A DNA stretch of 64,000 nucleotides, from contig NZ_QFZQ01000001.1 in the NCBI RefSeq assembly GCF_003171675.1, positions 434,001-498,000 of the forward strand. Direction: 5' to 3'. The translations under genes were made by a program, and so were the position numbers. Of this stretch, positions 33,525-42,921 are shown piece after piece (position 1 is the stretch's first letter; each line of letters opens with the position of its first letter). The notes beneath the pieces were generated by a model that was not told the origin of the DNA, searched no databases, and worked only from the letters and a program-made list of their open reading frames with translations. The stretch comes from Reichenbachiella versicolor (GTDB lineage Bacteria; Bacteroidota; Bacteroidia; Cytophagales; Cyclobacteriaceae).

Positions 33525-34003
33525 ACGAGATCAAAGTTAATGAACCTCTGGAGATTCTATAGCAACTCAATTAAATCTAGGAAGTCCTTAGTTTTTTGTC
33601 TTTTGCATTTAGTCCAGTGAAAATGTTCGTTACTCTAAGTTATAGGAATATTAATCCGAATAGGGAGGGATAGCTACCTTTAATTCCAACAGGTTTTTCT
33701 TGAGTTAAACATTATTAAGCTTATATGTGCAGGGAGTGTTTAATATATAAAGTGTGAATTTAGAGTGTTTTTAAAAGGAGTTAGCATTGATAGCCATTAA
33801 TACAGTTTACATTTTTTGAGTATTCTAGTGTGGTTTTAGAAGTTTGAGGCGAAGGATAGTTCAAAAACATACCTACCAAGATTCGAATTTTATATATCCG
33901 TGTAGCAGAGTGTTGTTATTCATATTGTTTATAGTGAAACTATATTCGAACTTATTTATGTCTTATATCGTTATGCTTGCCTAATAGTATTATTATTTCA
34001 GAT
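33525..34003. other. Non-coding gap between divergent genes
   Basis: About 480 bp between the GtrB-like (-) and thioredoxin-like (+) genes, very AT-rich and with stops in every frame. TATATTCG at 33941-33948 resembles a -7 box for the + gene; otherwise nothing is seen. Confidence 0.5.
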
Positions 34004-34630
34004 ATGGATAAAAAAGAGATAATTGAGAATGCAAAGAATGATGCTGTAGGGTATCATGAGTATATAGCCTTTATAGAATCATTACATGAGAAAAAAAAAG
34101 CTACTAGTTTTCAAGATAATTCTAAATATTTCGAGCACTCTTTAATGAGCCTAACTCGAATGAATAGAATTTATAAAAAATTAGAATTAAGTAATGATTC
34201 AATAAACATTCTTAAATCAATTCAAGCTAAGCAGAATTGGATTCTTATTACTGAATCATGGTGCGGAGATGCTTCTCAAACAGTGCCTGTTATAGCTAAA
34301 ATGTCTCAGGTTACGGATAAGATAGATTTAAAAATAGTTTTAAGAGATTCTAATCCTGAGTTTATGGATTTATACAAAACAAATGGGTCAATATCAATTC
34401 CAATTCTTGTTCTTTTTGATGAAAGTTGGAATGAACTGGCTGTTTGGGGACCTAGACCTGAACCTGCTCAGGCAAAGGTTTTGGAATACAAAAAACTACC
34501 AGACGATAAAAAACCAGCATATTCCGAATTATCCCATGATTTACAAAAATGGTATAACTCTGATAAAGGGAAGACTACTCAAGAAGAGGTTCTTAAATTG
34601 ATTAATTCTATTTCTGAAGTTCAGATATAA
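34004..34630 (+). CDS. Thioredoxin-family protein with WCGD motif
   Basis: 208 aa from the ATG at 34004; a TTG further upstream in frame has no support. A central thioredoxin fold (LITESWCGDASQTVPVIAKMSQ ... ISIPILVLFD with the cis-Pro) carries W-C-G-D instead of WCGPC, so only one active-site Cys. Such proteins are widespread in Bacteroidota, usually cytoplasmic with unknown partners. The flanking helical segments (first ~75 and last ~50 residues) are also typical of this group. Monocistronic, closed by a strong terminator. Confidence 0.8.
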   Translation: MDKKEIIENAKNDAVGYHEYIAFIESLHEKKKATSFQDNSKYFEHSLMSLTRMNRIYKKLELSNDSINILKSIQAKQNWILITESWCGDASQTVPVIAKMSQVTDKIDLKIVLRDSNPEFMDLYKTNGSISIPILVLFDESWNELAVWGPRPEPAQAKVLEYKKLPDDKKPAYSELSHDLQKWYNSDKGKTTQEEVLKLINSISEVQI

Positions 34631-34695
34631 CTTAAGATAATACTTGGTTGTGATTAATTTCTCAATTCAAAGCTAGGATTTATCATCTAAAGTAG

Positions 34696-34740
34696 ATAAC
34701 ATAAAAAAGCTACTCGATTGAGTAGCTTTTTTTATGTTAT
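34696..34740. terminator. Bidirectional terminator, 20-bp stem
   Basis: Arms read ATAACATAAAAAAGCTACTC and GAGTAGCTTTTTTTATGTTA with a GATT loop. It has T-runs on both strands and serves both the thioredoxin-like gene (+) and mdh (-). Confidence 0.92.
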
Positions 34741-34751
34741 AAAACGAAGGA

Positions 34752-35678
34752 TTAAAGTTCTAATGCTTCGTTCATTTTTCTTACTGCAGCAGCACTTGCT
34801 TCGAACTTAGCTTTTTCCTCATCATTCAAGTCAAGCTCAATGATTTTTTCAATACCATTCTTTCCAAGAATAACAGGAACTCCAATACAAATGTCTTCTT
34901 GACCGTACTCCCCTTCAAGCAAAACAGAACATGGTATCATTACTTTTTTGTCTCTAACGATTGCCTCAACAACTTCAGCACCAGCAGCTCCTGGAGCATA
35001 CCAAGCAGAAGTGCCAAGAAGACCAGTCAAAGTGGCTCCCCCTACCATAGTGTCAGCAGATACTTTTTCCATTCTTTCAGCTGAGATATATTCAGAAGCA
35101 GGAGTAGAATTATAAGAAGCCAACCTTGTCAAAGGAATCATTGTAGTATCACCGTGTCCACCGATTACCATTCCCTTTACATCGTTAGGATTGCATTCAA
35201 GAGCTTCAGATAACCTGTATTTGAACCTAGCACTATCTAATGCTCCGCCCATACCAATAACTTTATTCTTTGGTAGGCCACTTGACTTAGCAGATAGATA
35301 AGTCATTGTGTCCATTGGGTTAGAGATTACCACTAAAGTTGCTTCAGGAGAATATTTGATTAAGTTTTCAGTTACGGATTTTACAATACCTGCATTTGTT
35401 CCGATTAACTCTTCTCTTGTCATGCCTGGTTTTCTAGGAATACCAGAAGTGATCACTACTACAGACGAATCAGCAGTTTTAGAATAATCACCAGTCGTAC
35501 CGATTACTTTGCTGTTGAAGCCATTCAAAGTTGCACACTGATTAAGATCCATTGCCTTACCTTCAGCGAATCCTTCTTTAATGTCAAGGATTACTACTTC
35601 ATCAGCTATCTCTCTCATAGCGATGTATTCCGCTACGCTGGCTCCTACGTTTCCAGCACCTACTACGGTTACTTTCAT
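34752..35678 (-). CDS. mdh: Malate dehydrogenase (LDH-like type)
   Basis: 308 aa, normal length. Rossmann motif VTVVGAGNVGASVAEYIA with D32-type acidic residue in ILDIKEG (NAD specific); RKPGMTREELIGTNAGIV carries the mobile-loop substrate Arg residues, VISNPMDTMTY and GGHGDTTMIPL (catalytic His) follow. It oxidises malate to oxaloacetate in the TCA cycle. Third gene after tilS and the CNBD gene on the - strand, but 137 bp away and probably with its own promoter. Confidence 0.96.
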   Translation of the reverse strand: MKVTVVGAGNVGASVAEYIAMREIADEVVILDIKEGFAEGKAMDLNQCATLNGFNSKVIGTTGDYSKTADSSVVVITSGIPRKPGMTREELIGTNAGIVKSVTENLIKYSPEATLVVISNPMDTMTYLSAKSSGLPKNKVIGMGGALDSARFKYRLSEALECNPNDVKGMVIGGHGDTTMIPLTRLASYNSTPASEYISAERMEKVSADTMVGGATLTGLLGTSAWYAPGAAGAEVVEAIVRDKKVMIPCSVLLEGEYGQEDICIGVPVILGKNGIEKIIELDLNDEEKAKFEASAAAVRKMNEALEL

Positions 35679-35711
35679 GATATTGAATTTTTTATGATTA
35701 AATAAAACCTA

Positions 35712-35736
35712 TTGCTGCGATTTGGCAGCAAAACTA
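35712..35736 (-). promoter_or_regulatory. mdh upstream -7 box and hairpin
   Basis: TAGTTTTG (- strand, 35736-35729) fits TAnnTTTG. It runs into a perfect 7-bp hairpin TTGCTGC/GCAGCAA (35712-35731), so the message would begin in or just before that stem. A -33 box was not identified. Confidence 0.4.
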
Positions 35737-35815
35737 GGAAAAATCAGCACTTTTTGTGTGTCTAAATGACTGATTTTTCTACAGATAGAGAGGTGTTATA
35801 GATTGGTGACAAAGA

Positions 35816-36340
35816 TTAAACCTGATCTTTATATACTTTTGTCAATTCAAAAAAGCCAAAACTAGATTTGTAGACTTTAAAAAGGTTTTTGGTATAGGTA
35901 TTATACGTTTCAGCCATGTTTGTCATGACTTTTGCTTTTACCTCAGGGTGATTATTAAAGATTTCCATCATATTGATATGAGGTAAAACATAAACTTCCG
36001 TCTTATCCGTAGTACAAACGGCATTATAGATACGCTTTGTGTTTTCAATTAATGAGTTATCACCAAAAGCATGTGTTTGACGAAGTTTCATCAAATCCTC
36101 AAATTTATCATCAATATCGATAGTTAATGATACACTCCCTTTTTTTACAATGTAAAGTGCTTGGCTTGGGTCTCCACTGAAGAATATAGCTTCGTTTACT
36201 CCATAGCTTCTCAGATACATGATTGGAATAAATAACTCAAGTTCCTTATTTGTTAGATTCCAGAAAAGACGAACTTTTCTTAGGAATTCAAACATTTTTA
36301 TTTCGTCGTCTGCGTAGTCTCTCTTGAAGATTTTAATCAT
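35816..36340 (-). CDS. Cyclic-nucleotide-binding-domain protein (no DNA-binding domain)
   Basis: 174 aa from the ATG at 36340; a longer frame exists but would lie inside tilS. A CNBD beta-roll is visible: LTNKELELFIPIMYLRSYGVNEAIFFSGDPSQALYIVKKGSVSLTI ... HAFGDNSLIENTKRIYNAVCTTDKTEVYVLP. The phosphate-binding cassette GDNSLIENTKR lacks the usual FGE-x-AL-x-RA-x-A pattern, so cAMP binding is doubtful. There is no C-terminal HTH, hence not a Crp-type regulator; perhaps a partner protein. Its start overlaps tilS by 8 bp. Confidence 0.75.
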   Translation of the reverse strand: MIKIFKRDYADDEIKMFEFLRKVRLFWNLTNKELELFIPIMYLRSYGVNEAIFFSGDPSQALYIVKKGSVSLTIDIDDKFEDLMKLRQTHAFGDNSLIENTKRIYNAVCTTDKTEVYVLPHINMMEIFNNHPEVKAKVMTNMAETYNTYTKNLFKVYKSSFGFFELTKVYKDQV

Positions 36341-37667
36341 TCTGAAGCCGTTTGATGATAAGGCATCGCTGGGTTTTAGATGTGATCTTGAACTTATCAC
36401 TGATGCGATGTCCCGCTATCCAGATGATTTCATCTTTAGATTCAAAAATCACAGTCCGTTTTTTCAAGTTTACGGGAATTTTCTCATCAATCATAAAATC
36501 ACTTACCTTTTTTTGATTCTTCATGCCTAGTGGAATGAACTTATCTCCGTCGCATTTTTGTCGAGCCTTAATCGGGAAATTCAAAAGGTCTGCATCCAAG
36601 ATAGCATAGTTAGGATCCGGATTGATTTTCATTCTTTTGTTTACAGCTTCAATTTCAAATAGCTGTCCCAGTACTTCGGTTTTTGTAGTTTCAGGTTGGA
36701 TTAATTTTTCCTCATAGTCTGAAGAATGTTTTTCAATATAAAGACTTTCGCGATCCAAGGTCAGGATATATTCAGTAGAATTATAGGTTTGTCCTGATGT
36801 GCTTTCGAAAGCTGAAATGATAGATTTAGATTGTTCAAAATTAAACCCATATTCACCGATAATTCTTTCTAAAAGAATTAGCCCGCCTTTTTTACCTCTT
36901 AGCCAATGGAGTCTGAGCTCTATGCTTTTTTCGTACTTGTATAGATGCGTTTTTTTGATCAGTTTAATCTCTGATTCTATCAATTCATCCATTGATCTAA
37001 ATCTCTCTACATTGATACCTATAGTTTGATGAATATTTGGATTTATTTCTTTTAATCTGGGAATGATCTCATTTCTAAGTTTATTTCTATGGTACTTATT
37101 AGATTTATTTGATTGATCTTCTCGCCATTCTATATTATTCTCTTTTGCGTATTCTAATATTTGAGATTTAGTTGCGAAAATTAAAGGTCTAACAATTTTT
37201 CCCGCTTTAGGCAGTATACCTCTCATGCCTTTAATGCTGGTACCTTTGGTCCAATTAAAAAGAGTAGTTTCTGTCTGGTCACCTGCATGGTGGGCGGTGA
37301 TTAAATAATCTAGGTTAAATTGTTCTATGATTTCGTCAAACCATTTGTAGCGTAGTTCTCTCGCCGCCATTTGTATAGAAACCTTATTGTTGGAGGCATA
37401 TTGTTCAGTTTTAAACCGTTTAGAGGAGAAAGGGGTATTCAGCTTAATTGAAATTTCTTTAACCAAAGCCTCATCTTCATTAGAATCTTTTCCTCGAAGT
37501 CCAAAATTGCAGTGAGCAAGATGAATTTGAAAGTCAAGTTGACGAAGGATCTTAGATAAAACTACTGAATCTAAACCTCCGCTTACTGCTAAAAGAAGTT
37601 TGTCTTGTTTTTGGAACAAGCTATTTTTTTTAATGAACTGATGAGTAAGATTTCGAAGATTCGACAT
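36333..37667 (-). CDS. tilS: tRNA(Ile)-lysidine synthase
   Basis: 444 aa. The ATP-pyrophosphatase PP-loop is LLAVSGGLDSVVL; LAHCNFGLRGKDSNEDEALV and TAHHAGDQTETTLFNWTKGTSIKGMRGI are family motifs, and the C-terminal TilS domain ends WIAGHRISDKFKIT. It converts C34 of the CAU-anticodon tRNA-Ile to lysidine, an essential decoding step. First gene of the - strand tilS-CNBD pair. Confidence 0.95.
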   Translation of the reverse strand: MSNLRNLTHQFIKKNSLFQKQDKLLLAVSGGLDSVVLSKILRQLDFQIHLAHCNFGLRGKDSNEDEALVKEISIKLNTPFSSKRFKTEQYASNNKVSIQMAARELRYKWFDEIIEQFNLDYLITAHHAGDQTETTLFNWTKGTSIKGMRGILPKAGKIVRPLIFATKSQILEYAKENNIEWREDQSNKSNKYHRNKLRNEIIPRLKEINPNIHQTIGINVERFRSMDELIESEIKLIKKTHLYKYEKSIELRLHWLRGKKGGLILLERIIGEYGFNFEQSKSIISAFESTSGQTYNSTEYILTLDRESLYIEKHSSDYEEKLIQPETTKTEVLGQLFEIEAVNKRMKINPDPNYAILDADLLNFPIKARQKCDGDKFIPLGMKNQKKVSDFMIDEKIPVNLKKRTVIFESKDEIIWIAGHRISDKFKITSKTQRCLIIKRLQND

Positions 37668-37781
37668 AGAGTAAAAAATAAAGTATCAAATATCGCTAAA
37701 AAACGGCAGGGAAGTTGTTGGTTGTCGATTAGTATAAATCCAATTAATAGGACATTCGTTTTTTTCAATAAAGAGACCTAT

Positions 37782-37789
37782 TAGATTTG
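37782..37789 (+). promoter_or_regulatory. -7 box of the OstA-like gene
   Basis: TAGATTTG, exact to TAnnTTTG, 17 bp before the ATG. The -33 region (T-rich TTCG at 37755) is poor. Confidence 0.5.
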
Positions 37790-37806
37790 TCCTCTCAATT
37801 TTTCAA

Positions 37807-39471
37807 ATGGGTAAAAAAGCACTTTTCTGTTTATTTCTTTTGTTGTGCCTGTCAGCACATTTACAGGCTCAAAAGAATGGAGGTAAAATCAAATATAAAG
37901 CTGAGAAACTCACCAATGCACGTCGTGAAGATGGTGTTCGCTTTAAGAAATTATTGGATAAGGTTGTCTTCAAACAGAATGAAACTATTGTCTATTGTGA
38001 TTCTGCATACTTCTTTAAAGAAGATAATAGAATGGAAGCATTCGGACGTGTCCGAATTAAAGATGGTGATTCTGTAACAATTAGATCAAAATCTTTAATC
38101 TATGAGGGTAATAGAGGCATGGCTAAATTACGAGATAACGTAGTTTACAAAAGAGGTCATAGCTTGACGCTTTATACAGATTTTTTGGATTATAATCTGA
38201 TTTTAGAGGTGGCAAAATTTTACAATAATGGTAAACTGGTGGATGATAATAATACTTTGACCAGTAATTCAGGTAAATTTTTATCTAGATCAAACTATGC
38301 TTACTTCTATGATGATGTGTTGTTGGTAGCACCTGAGTATAATCTTAGGGCTGATCAAATGGAATATAACACTTTGACAGAGGTAGCTTATACACGAGGG
38401 CCTACCTTTATAGATAATAGAGATGGTACTACTGTTGACTCTGATGGAGGGGTGTTCAAGACTAGAATTGAACAAACTACTTTTAATAAAGGTACTATAG
38501 AGACTAGGAATTATATTTTAGTAGGTGATGATATTTTTATTGATGATCAAAAACGCTTTTACAAAGCAACTGGGAATGTGGTAATGACTTCAAAGAAGGA
38601 TAATATTATCATTTTTGGTGATCAAAGTATTTATGATAAGCAGCTTGGTATTAGTAAGGTGTATGGTAATCCATTGATGAAAAAAGTCATGGCCGAAGAT
38701 ACTTTGTTTATGTCTGCTGATACTCTTGTTGCTATTGAACATGCAGATAAAGATAAGGAAAGAGTATTAGCATATCATGGAGTGAAAATGTTCAAAGAAG
38801 ACTTACAGGGGATATGTGATTCTGTGGCATACTTTTCAGCAGATTCTACGATGCACATGTATATCGATCCACTTCTCTGGAATGAAGACAATCAAATGGA
38901 AGCAGACTCTATTAATGTAACTTTCTCTAATGGGTTATTACATGAAATGAGATTGAAAAGAAATTCATTTATGACTTCTCTAGATACCATGGGTCAGCAT
39001 AATCAAATTAAAGGCCGAAAAATGCATGGGTATTTTGATGATTTAGGTGATTTGGAGATAATGGATGTAGATGGGAATGGGGAAAGCCACTATTTTGTAC
39101 TAGAGGGAGATAGCCTTTTTGTAGGGATGAATAAAATCTTCTGTAGTAAAATGAGGATGCGCTTTGAGAATAATGATCTCAATAATATTTCATTTTACAC
39201 TAATCCAGAAGCGAAGTTTATTCCTCCTCATGAATTAAAACAGGCCATAGTTTTTCTTGAGGGTTTTAATTGGAGAATAGAGGAGAGACCTGAAAAATCA
39301 GATGTAGCTACATATTATAAGGAAGTTGAAAAAGTAGAAACTAAGGAAAAAATTAAACTTCCAAGTGATTTAGATATGTCCAAAATAAAGAAGGCTATTG
39401 ATAATTTAGATTTACCTGAAAAAACTGTTGATGAACTTCAGCAAACAGTGCAACCGCTCATTAGTAAATAG
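37807..39471 (+). CDS. OstA-like LPS-transport protein (LptA/LptD-N like)
   Basis: 554 aa with a signal peptide (ALFCLFLLLCLSAHLQA|Q). The mature part is a long series of OstA beta-jellyroll repeats: FKQNETIVYCDSAYFFKEDNRMEAFGRVRIKDGDSVTIRSKSLIYEG and later IVYCDSAYF-type returns (LQGICDSVAYFSADSTMHMY). In Bacteroidota this protein replaces the short LptA; it is thought to bridge LPS across the periplasm. It precedes bamD by 86 bp, but bamD has its own promoter. Confidence 0.88.
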   Translation: MGKKALFCLFLLLCLSAHLQAQKNGGKIKYKAEKLTNARREDGVRFKKLLDKVVFKQNETIVYCDSAYFFKEDNRMEAFGRVRIKDGDSVTIRSKSLIYEGNRGMAKLRDNVVYKRGHSLTLYTDFLDYNLILEVAKFYNNGKLVDDNNTLTSNSGKFLSRSNYAYFYDDVLLVAPEYNLRADQMEYNTLTEVAYTRGPTFIDNRDGTTVDSDGGVFKTRIEQTTFNKGTIETRNYILVGDDIFIDDQKRFYKATGNVVMTSKKDNIIIFGDQSIYDKQLGISKVYGNPLMKKVMAEDTLFMSADTLVAIEHADKDKERVLAYHGVKMFKEDLQGICDSVAYFSADSTMHMYIDPLLWNEDNQMEADSINVTFSNGLLHEMRLKRNSFMTSLDTMGQHNQIKGRKMHGYFDDLGDLEIMDVDGNGESHYFVLEGDSLFVGMNKIFCSKMRMRFENNDLNNISFYTNPEAKFIPPHELKQAIVFLEGFNWRIEERPEKSDVATYYKEVEKVETKEKIKLPSDLDMSKIKKAIDNLDLPEKTVDELQQTVQPLISK

Positions 39472-39520
39472 CATTCATACATTAGTTGATCTGGTTTATT
39501 CTTTGACTCTATTTTAATTA

Positions 39521-39550
39521 TTGTATTTCTATCAAACCCAAGTATATTTG
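39521..39550 (+). promoter_or_regulatory. Promoter of the bamD-omega-coaBC cluster
   Basis: TTG (39521-39523), 19-bp spacer, TATATTTG (39543-39550): exact match to the TTG-N19-TAnnTTTG consensus, 7 bp before the bamD ATG. Confidence 0.75.
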
Positions 39551-39557
39551 CAACCTT

Positions 39558-40361
39558 ATGCGAAAAAGTAGGTTTTTAGGCTTCTTTTTGACCCTTTTGG
39601 CCATTAGTTTGGTTACTTCATGTAGTGAATTTAGAAAACTTCAAAAAAGTACCGATTGGGAAAAAAAGTATAAGGCTGCCATTAAGTATTATGATGAAGA
39701 AGATTATTATAAGGCTAGTGTGCTTTTGGATCAAATTCTTCCAATTATCAAAGGTACTACAGATGGGGAAAGAGCAAGTTTCCTAAGAGCTTACTCTTAC
39801 TATCATCAGCAGCAATTCATCCTGAGTGCTGAATATTTTAAAGAATTTACTAGAGTTTATTCAAGAAGTGAGTATGCCCTAGAGGCTGCTTACTTATCTG
39901 CACATTCGCTATATATGCAGTCTCCAGATTATAATTTGGACCAGAGGGCGACCGTTGAAGCGATGGAGGCTTTTCAAAACTTTTTGAATAGAAATCCAAA
40001 TTCAGAATATGCTCCGAAGACTTCAGCAATGATTGATGAGCTGCAAAGGAAATTGGAGAAAAAGGGGTTTGAGAACGCCAAACTTTATTATAAACTTCGA
40101 AAGTGGAAGCCAGCTAGAGTAGCTTTTGAGACATTTGAAGATGAATTCCCAGATTCTAAGCTAATAGAAGAAGTGAAGTTTATGGCTATGGATGCGGAGT
40201 ATCAGTATGCTGAACAGAGTATTCGAACCAAACAAAAAGAAAGATATCAAAAAACGATTGAGTTGTATGAGGCTTTTGTAGATCGCTATCCGGAAAGCGA
40301 ACTATTAAAAGAAGCCGAAGAAAGATACGCTAAGTCGTTGGAACAAATAGAAAAGTTATAA
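39558..40361 (+). CDS. bamD: Outer-membrane assembly lipoprotein BamD
   Basis: 267 aa. Lipoprotein signal with Cys22 (LVTSC|S). TPR-like helical repeats follow: KAAIKYYDEEDYYKASVLLDQILP, ERASFLRAYSYYHQQQFILSAEYFKEFTRVYSRSEYALEAAYLSAHSLY, and a last repeat ELYEAFVDRYPESELLKEAEERY. BamD supports BamA in folding outer-membrane proteins. First gene of a tight + strand cluster (10 bp to omega, then coaBC). Confidence 0.93.
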   Translation: MRKSRFLGFFLTLLAISLVTSCSEFRKLQKSTDWEKKYKAAIKYYDEEDYYKASVLLDQILPIIKGTTDGERASFLRAYSYYHQQQFILSAEYFKEFTRVYSRSEYALEAAYLSAHSLYMQSPDYNLDQRATVEAMEAFQNFLNRNPNSEYAPKTSAMIDELQRKLEKKGFENAKLYYKLRKWKPARVAFETFEDEFPDSKLIEEVKFMAMDAEYQYAEQSIRTKQKERYQKTIELYEAFVDRYPESELLKEAEERYAKSLEQIEKL

Positions 40362-40371
40362 CTTAAATAAT

Positions 40372-40695
40372 ATGGCAGTAAAAGCGTCAATCGAAACTAG
40401 AGACATTAATAAACTCTCTGAGCCTACAGGTAATATCTATGAGTCTATCAATGTCATGGCAAAAAGGTCAAGACAAATTTCTTCTAACATAAAGGAAGAG
40501 TTGAATGGGAAATTGGCAGAATTTGCTTCTACCGTAGACAACTTAGAAGAAATTTTCGAAAACAGAGAACAAATTGAAATTTCAAAATTCTATGAAAGAA
40601 TGCCGAAGCCTACTAAAGTAGCTGCGGCTGAGTTCTTGGAAGGAAAAGTTATGTTCAGAAGACCTGAGGAAGAAGAAGGCGGTATCAACGTTTAA
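40372..40695 (+). CDS. rpoZ: RNA polymerase omega-like subunit (RpoZ)
   Basis: 107 aa. The Bacteroidota-type omega homologue is placed as usual between bamD and coaBC. GNIYESINVMAKRSRQISSNIKEEL is the counterpart of the omega helix that clamps the beta-prime C-terminus (family NRYELVLVAAKRARQI). The acidic C-terminal tail ends EEEEGG. The stop is immediately followed by the coaBC start (TAAATG). Confidence 0.88.
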   Translation: MAVKASIETRDINKLSEPTGNIYESINVMAKRSRQISSNIKEELNGKLAEFASTVDNLEEIFENREQIEISKFYERMPKPTKVAAAEFLEGKVMFRRPEEEEGGINV

Positions 40696-41907
40696 ATGAT
40701 GACCCTCATGGAGGGAAAGAAAATTTTATTAGGAGTATGCGGCGGTATAGCCGCATACAAAACTGCTTCTTTGGTGAGACTGCTTGTCAAAGATGGTTAT
40801 GAGGTGAAAGTTGTTATGACAACTTCATCAAAATCATTTATTACTCCACTTACTCTATCTACTTTATCTAAAAATCCTGTCGCCTCTGATTTTATTAAGA
40901 ATGATCAAGGTGAATGGCAAAACCATGTAGAATTAGGGCTGTGGGCAGATCTTATGGTTATTGCTCCAGCTACAGCTAATTCAATGGCTAAGATGGCGAA
41001 TGGAATTTGCGATAACTTGTTGATGTCAGTTTATTTATCTGCCAAATGCCCAGTGATGTTTGCTCCAACAATGGATTTGGACATGTATCAACATCCATCT
41101 GTTAAAGCTAATCAGGCTACTCTTATTTCTTATGGTAATATTATCATCCGGCCTGGAATAGGAGAGTTAGCTAGTGGCCTTGAAGGGGAGGGACGTATGG
41201 CTGAACCAGAGGAAATTTACAATGCCATTCAGAATCATTTTAATAGTAAACAGAGGTTTAACGGAAAGAAGGTACTCGTAACTGCAGGCCCTACTTTTGA
41301 AAAAATTGACCCAGTGAGATTCATTGGCAATCATTCCTCTGGTAAAATGGGGGTGAGTATAGCGAAAAAATTTATTTCAGAGGGTGCTGAAGTGGTCCTT
41401 GTGTCTGGACCTGGTGTTGAGCAGCTAGATGAAGTTGACATTCATCAATTGTCAGTTAATACAGCAGATGAAATGTATGAAGCTACAAAATCCAATTACC
41501 AACAGGTAGACGTAGCTATATTTGCTGCAGCGGTTGCCGATTATCGTCCGGCTAAAATATCTTCTGAGAAAATTAAGAAGGCTGAAGATGCAATGATAAT
41601 CGAATTGGTAAAGAATAAAGATATAGCCTATGAAATGGGCAAGTTGAAAACTTTAAAGCAAATCAATGTAGGTTTCGCTCTTGAGACAGAAAATGAAGAA
41701 TTGCATGCTTTGGGTAAGCTTAAGAAGAAAAACTTTGACCTTGTTGTTCTAAATTCTCTCAATGATATTGGTGCTGGATTTTCGCACAACACCAATAAAA
41801 TTACTATCTTCAACGCCAATCAAGAATCTCGTCGCTATTCTCTTAAGTCAAAGGAAGATGTTGCGAAAGATATTGTTGATGCGGTTTTCGAATTATATGA
41901 AGATTAA
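40696..41907 (+). CDS. coaBC: Bifunctional phosphopantothenoylcysteine decarboxylase/synthetase
   Basis: 403 aa. The N-terminal CoaC flavoprotein shows KKILLGVCGGIAAYKTASLVRLL, the catalytic His in NHVELGLWADLMVIAPATANSMAKMANGICDNLL and PTMDLDMYQHP. The C-terminal CoaB starts at KKVLVTAGPTFEKIDPVRFIGNHSSGKMG and includes AAVADYRPA and KNKDI. It makes 4'-phosphopantetheine from phosphopantothenate and cysteine for CoA. Met5 (40708) is an alternative start that fits other family members better. Overlaps the next gene by 11 bp. Confidence 0.95.
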   Translation: MMTLMEGKKILLGVCGGIAAYKTASLVRLLVKDGYEVKVVMTTSSKSFITPLTLSTLSKNPVASDFIKNDQGEWQNHVELGLWADLMVIAPATANSMAKMANGICDNLLMSVYLSAKCPVMFAPTMDLDMYQHPSVKANQATLISYGNIIIRPGIGELASGLEGEGRMAEPEEIYNAIQNHFNSKQRFNGKKVLVTAGPTFEKIDPVRFIGNHSSGKMGVSIAKKFISEGAEVVLVSGPGVEQLDEVDIHQLSVNTADEMYEATKSNYQQVDVAIFAAAVADYRPAKISSEKIKKAEDAMIIELVKNKDIAYEMGKLKTLKQINVGFALETENEELHALGKLKKKNFDLVVLNSLNDIGAGFSHNTNKITIFNANQESRRYSLKSKEDVAKDIVDAVFELYED

Positions 41908-42790
41908 TCTGTTTTTACTTTTACTTTTAATTGCGTCTTCTGTTTCAGCTCAGGAGTTGATTTGCAAAGTCAAGATTAACTCTCAACAAATCCAAACCAC
42001 AGAACGATTAGTGTTTGATGAGATGGAGAAGGCGTTGGAAGACTTCATTAACGATAGGACATGGACTGATGATCGATACGAAAATCAAGAAAAAATTAAG
42101 TGTGTTTTTCAATTAACGTTAGAGTCTAGTCCAGAAATAGGTAGGTATGTTGCTTCAGCTCAAGTGATTTCGATCCGTCCAGTATATAATACAACGTATG
42201 AGACTACACTTATTAATTTTGCTGATCGTGAATTTGAATTTAGGTATATAGAAGGTCAGCCATTAATTTTTAACGAAAGTGGATTTTCTGATAATTTAAC
42301 TTCTCTTCTAGGCTACTATGCTAATATGATTCTTGCATATGATTATGATTCTTTTGCACTGAATGGGGGCGATCAGTATTATGATCGTGCTTGGTCAATA
42401 GTTACCGCTGCTCAAGGTCAAGGTTTCTCTGGTTGGGATCAGTTTAGTAACATAAGAAATAGGTATTGGTGGGTCAATGATATTCAAAATCAAGTAATGA
42501 CTGATTTTAGGGTCGCTATATACGAATATCATAGAAAAGGGATTGACCTAATGCAACAGGATGAAGAAAAAGCGAGAGTTAATGTGCTTGAAGCTCTAAG
42601 AAAAATTCAAACTGTCAATCGTGCAAAACCTAGATCTATTTTAGTAATCGGGTTTATTGATGCTAAGAAAGATGAATTGGTAAATGTATTTTCCAAAGGA
42701 GATATGGGTATTCGTCGAGAGGCGTTTGATATACTCAAACAAATCGACCCAGCTAGAGCTAAAGATTTTCAGAAGATTATGTCAAACTAA
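41897..42790 (+). CDS. DUF4835 family secreted protein
   Basis: 297 aa from the ATG at 41897, giving signal peptide MKINLFLLLLLIASSVSA|Q; longer readings lie inside coaBC. The mature chain matches the DUF4835 family that regularly sits between coaBC and recN in Bacteroidota: CKVKINSQQIQTTERLVFDEMEKALEDFINDRTWT, then GYYANMILAYDYDSFALNGGDQYYDRAW and the closing FDILKQIDPARAKDF. Function unknown, periplasmic or outer-membrane associated by signal. Confidence 0.88.
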   Translation: MKINLFLLLLLIASSVSAQELICKVKINSQQIQTTERLVFDEMEKALEDFINDRTWTDDRYENQEKIKCVFQLTLESSPEIGRYVASAQVISIRPVYNTTYETTLINFADREFEFRYIEGQPLIFNESGFSDNLTSLLGYYANMILAYDYDSFALNGGDQYYDRAWSIVTAAQGQGFSGWDQFSNIRNRYWWVNDIQNQVMTDFRVAIYEYHRKGIDLMQQDEEKARVNVLEALRKIQTVNRAKPRSILVIGFIDAKKDELVNVFSKGDMGIRREAFDILKQIDPARAKDFQKIMSN

Positions 42791-42921
42791 AAAAAGAGAT
42801 TTATTCTTTTTAAATAGGATTTGATCTAGCTAGTCAAGAATTGCTAAAAGAGGCTTTCGAATTACAAATAATTATGCTAGTTAATTAATTTTGGTCTCAT
42901 TGCATTTCCAGTACTTAAAAT

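Noticed and set aside
41762-41896. Longer start for the DUF4835 protein inside coaBC
   Set aside because: The ATG at 41897 gives a clean signal peptide; the upstream part is out-of-frame coaBC sequence.
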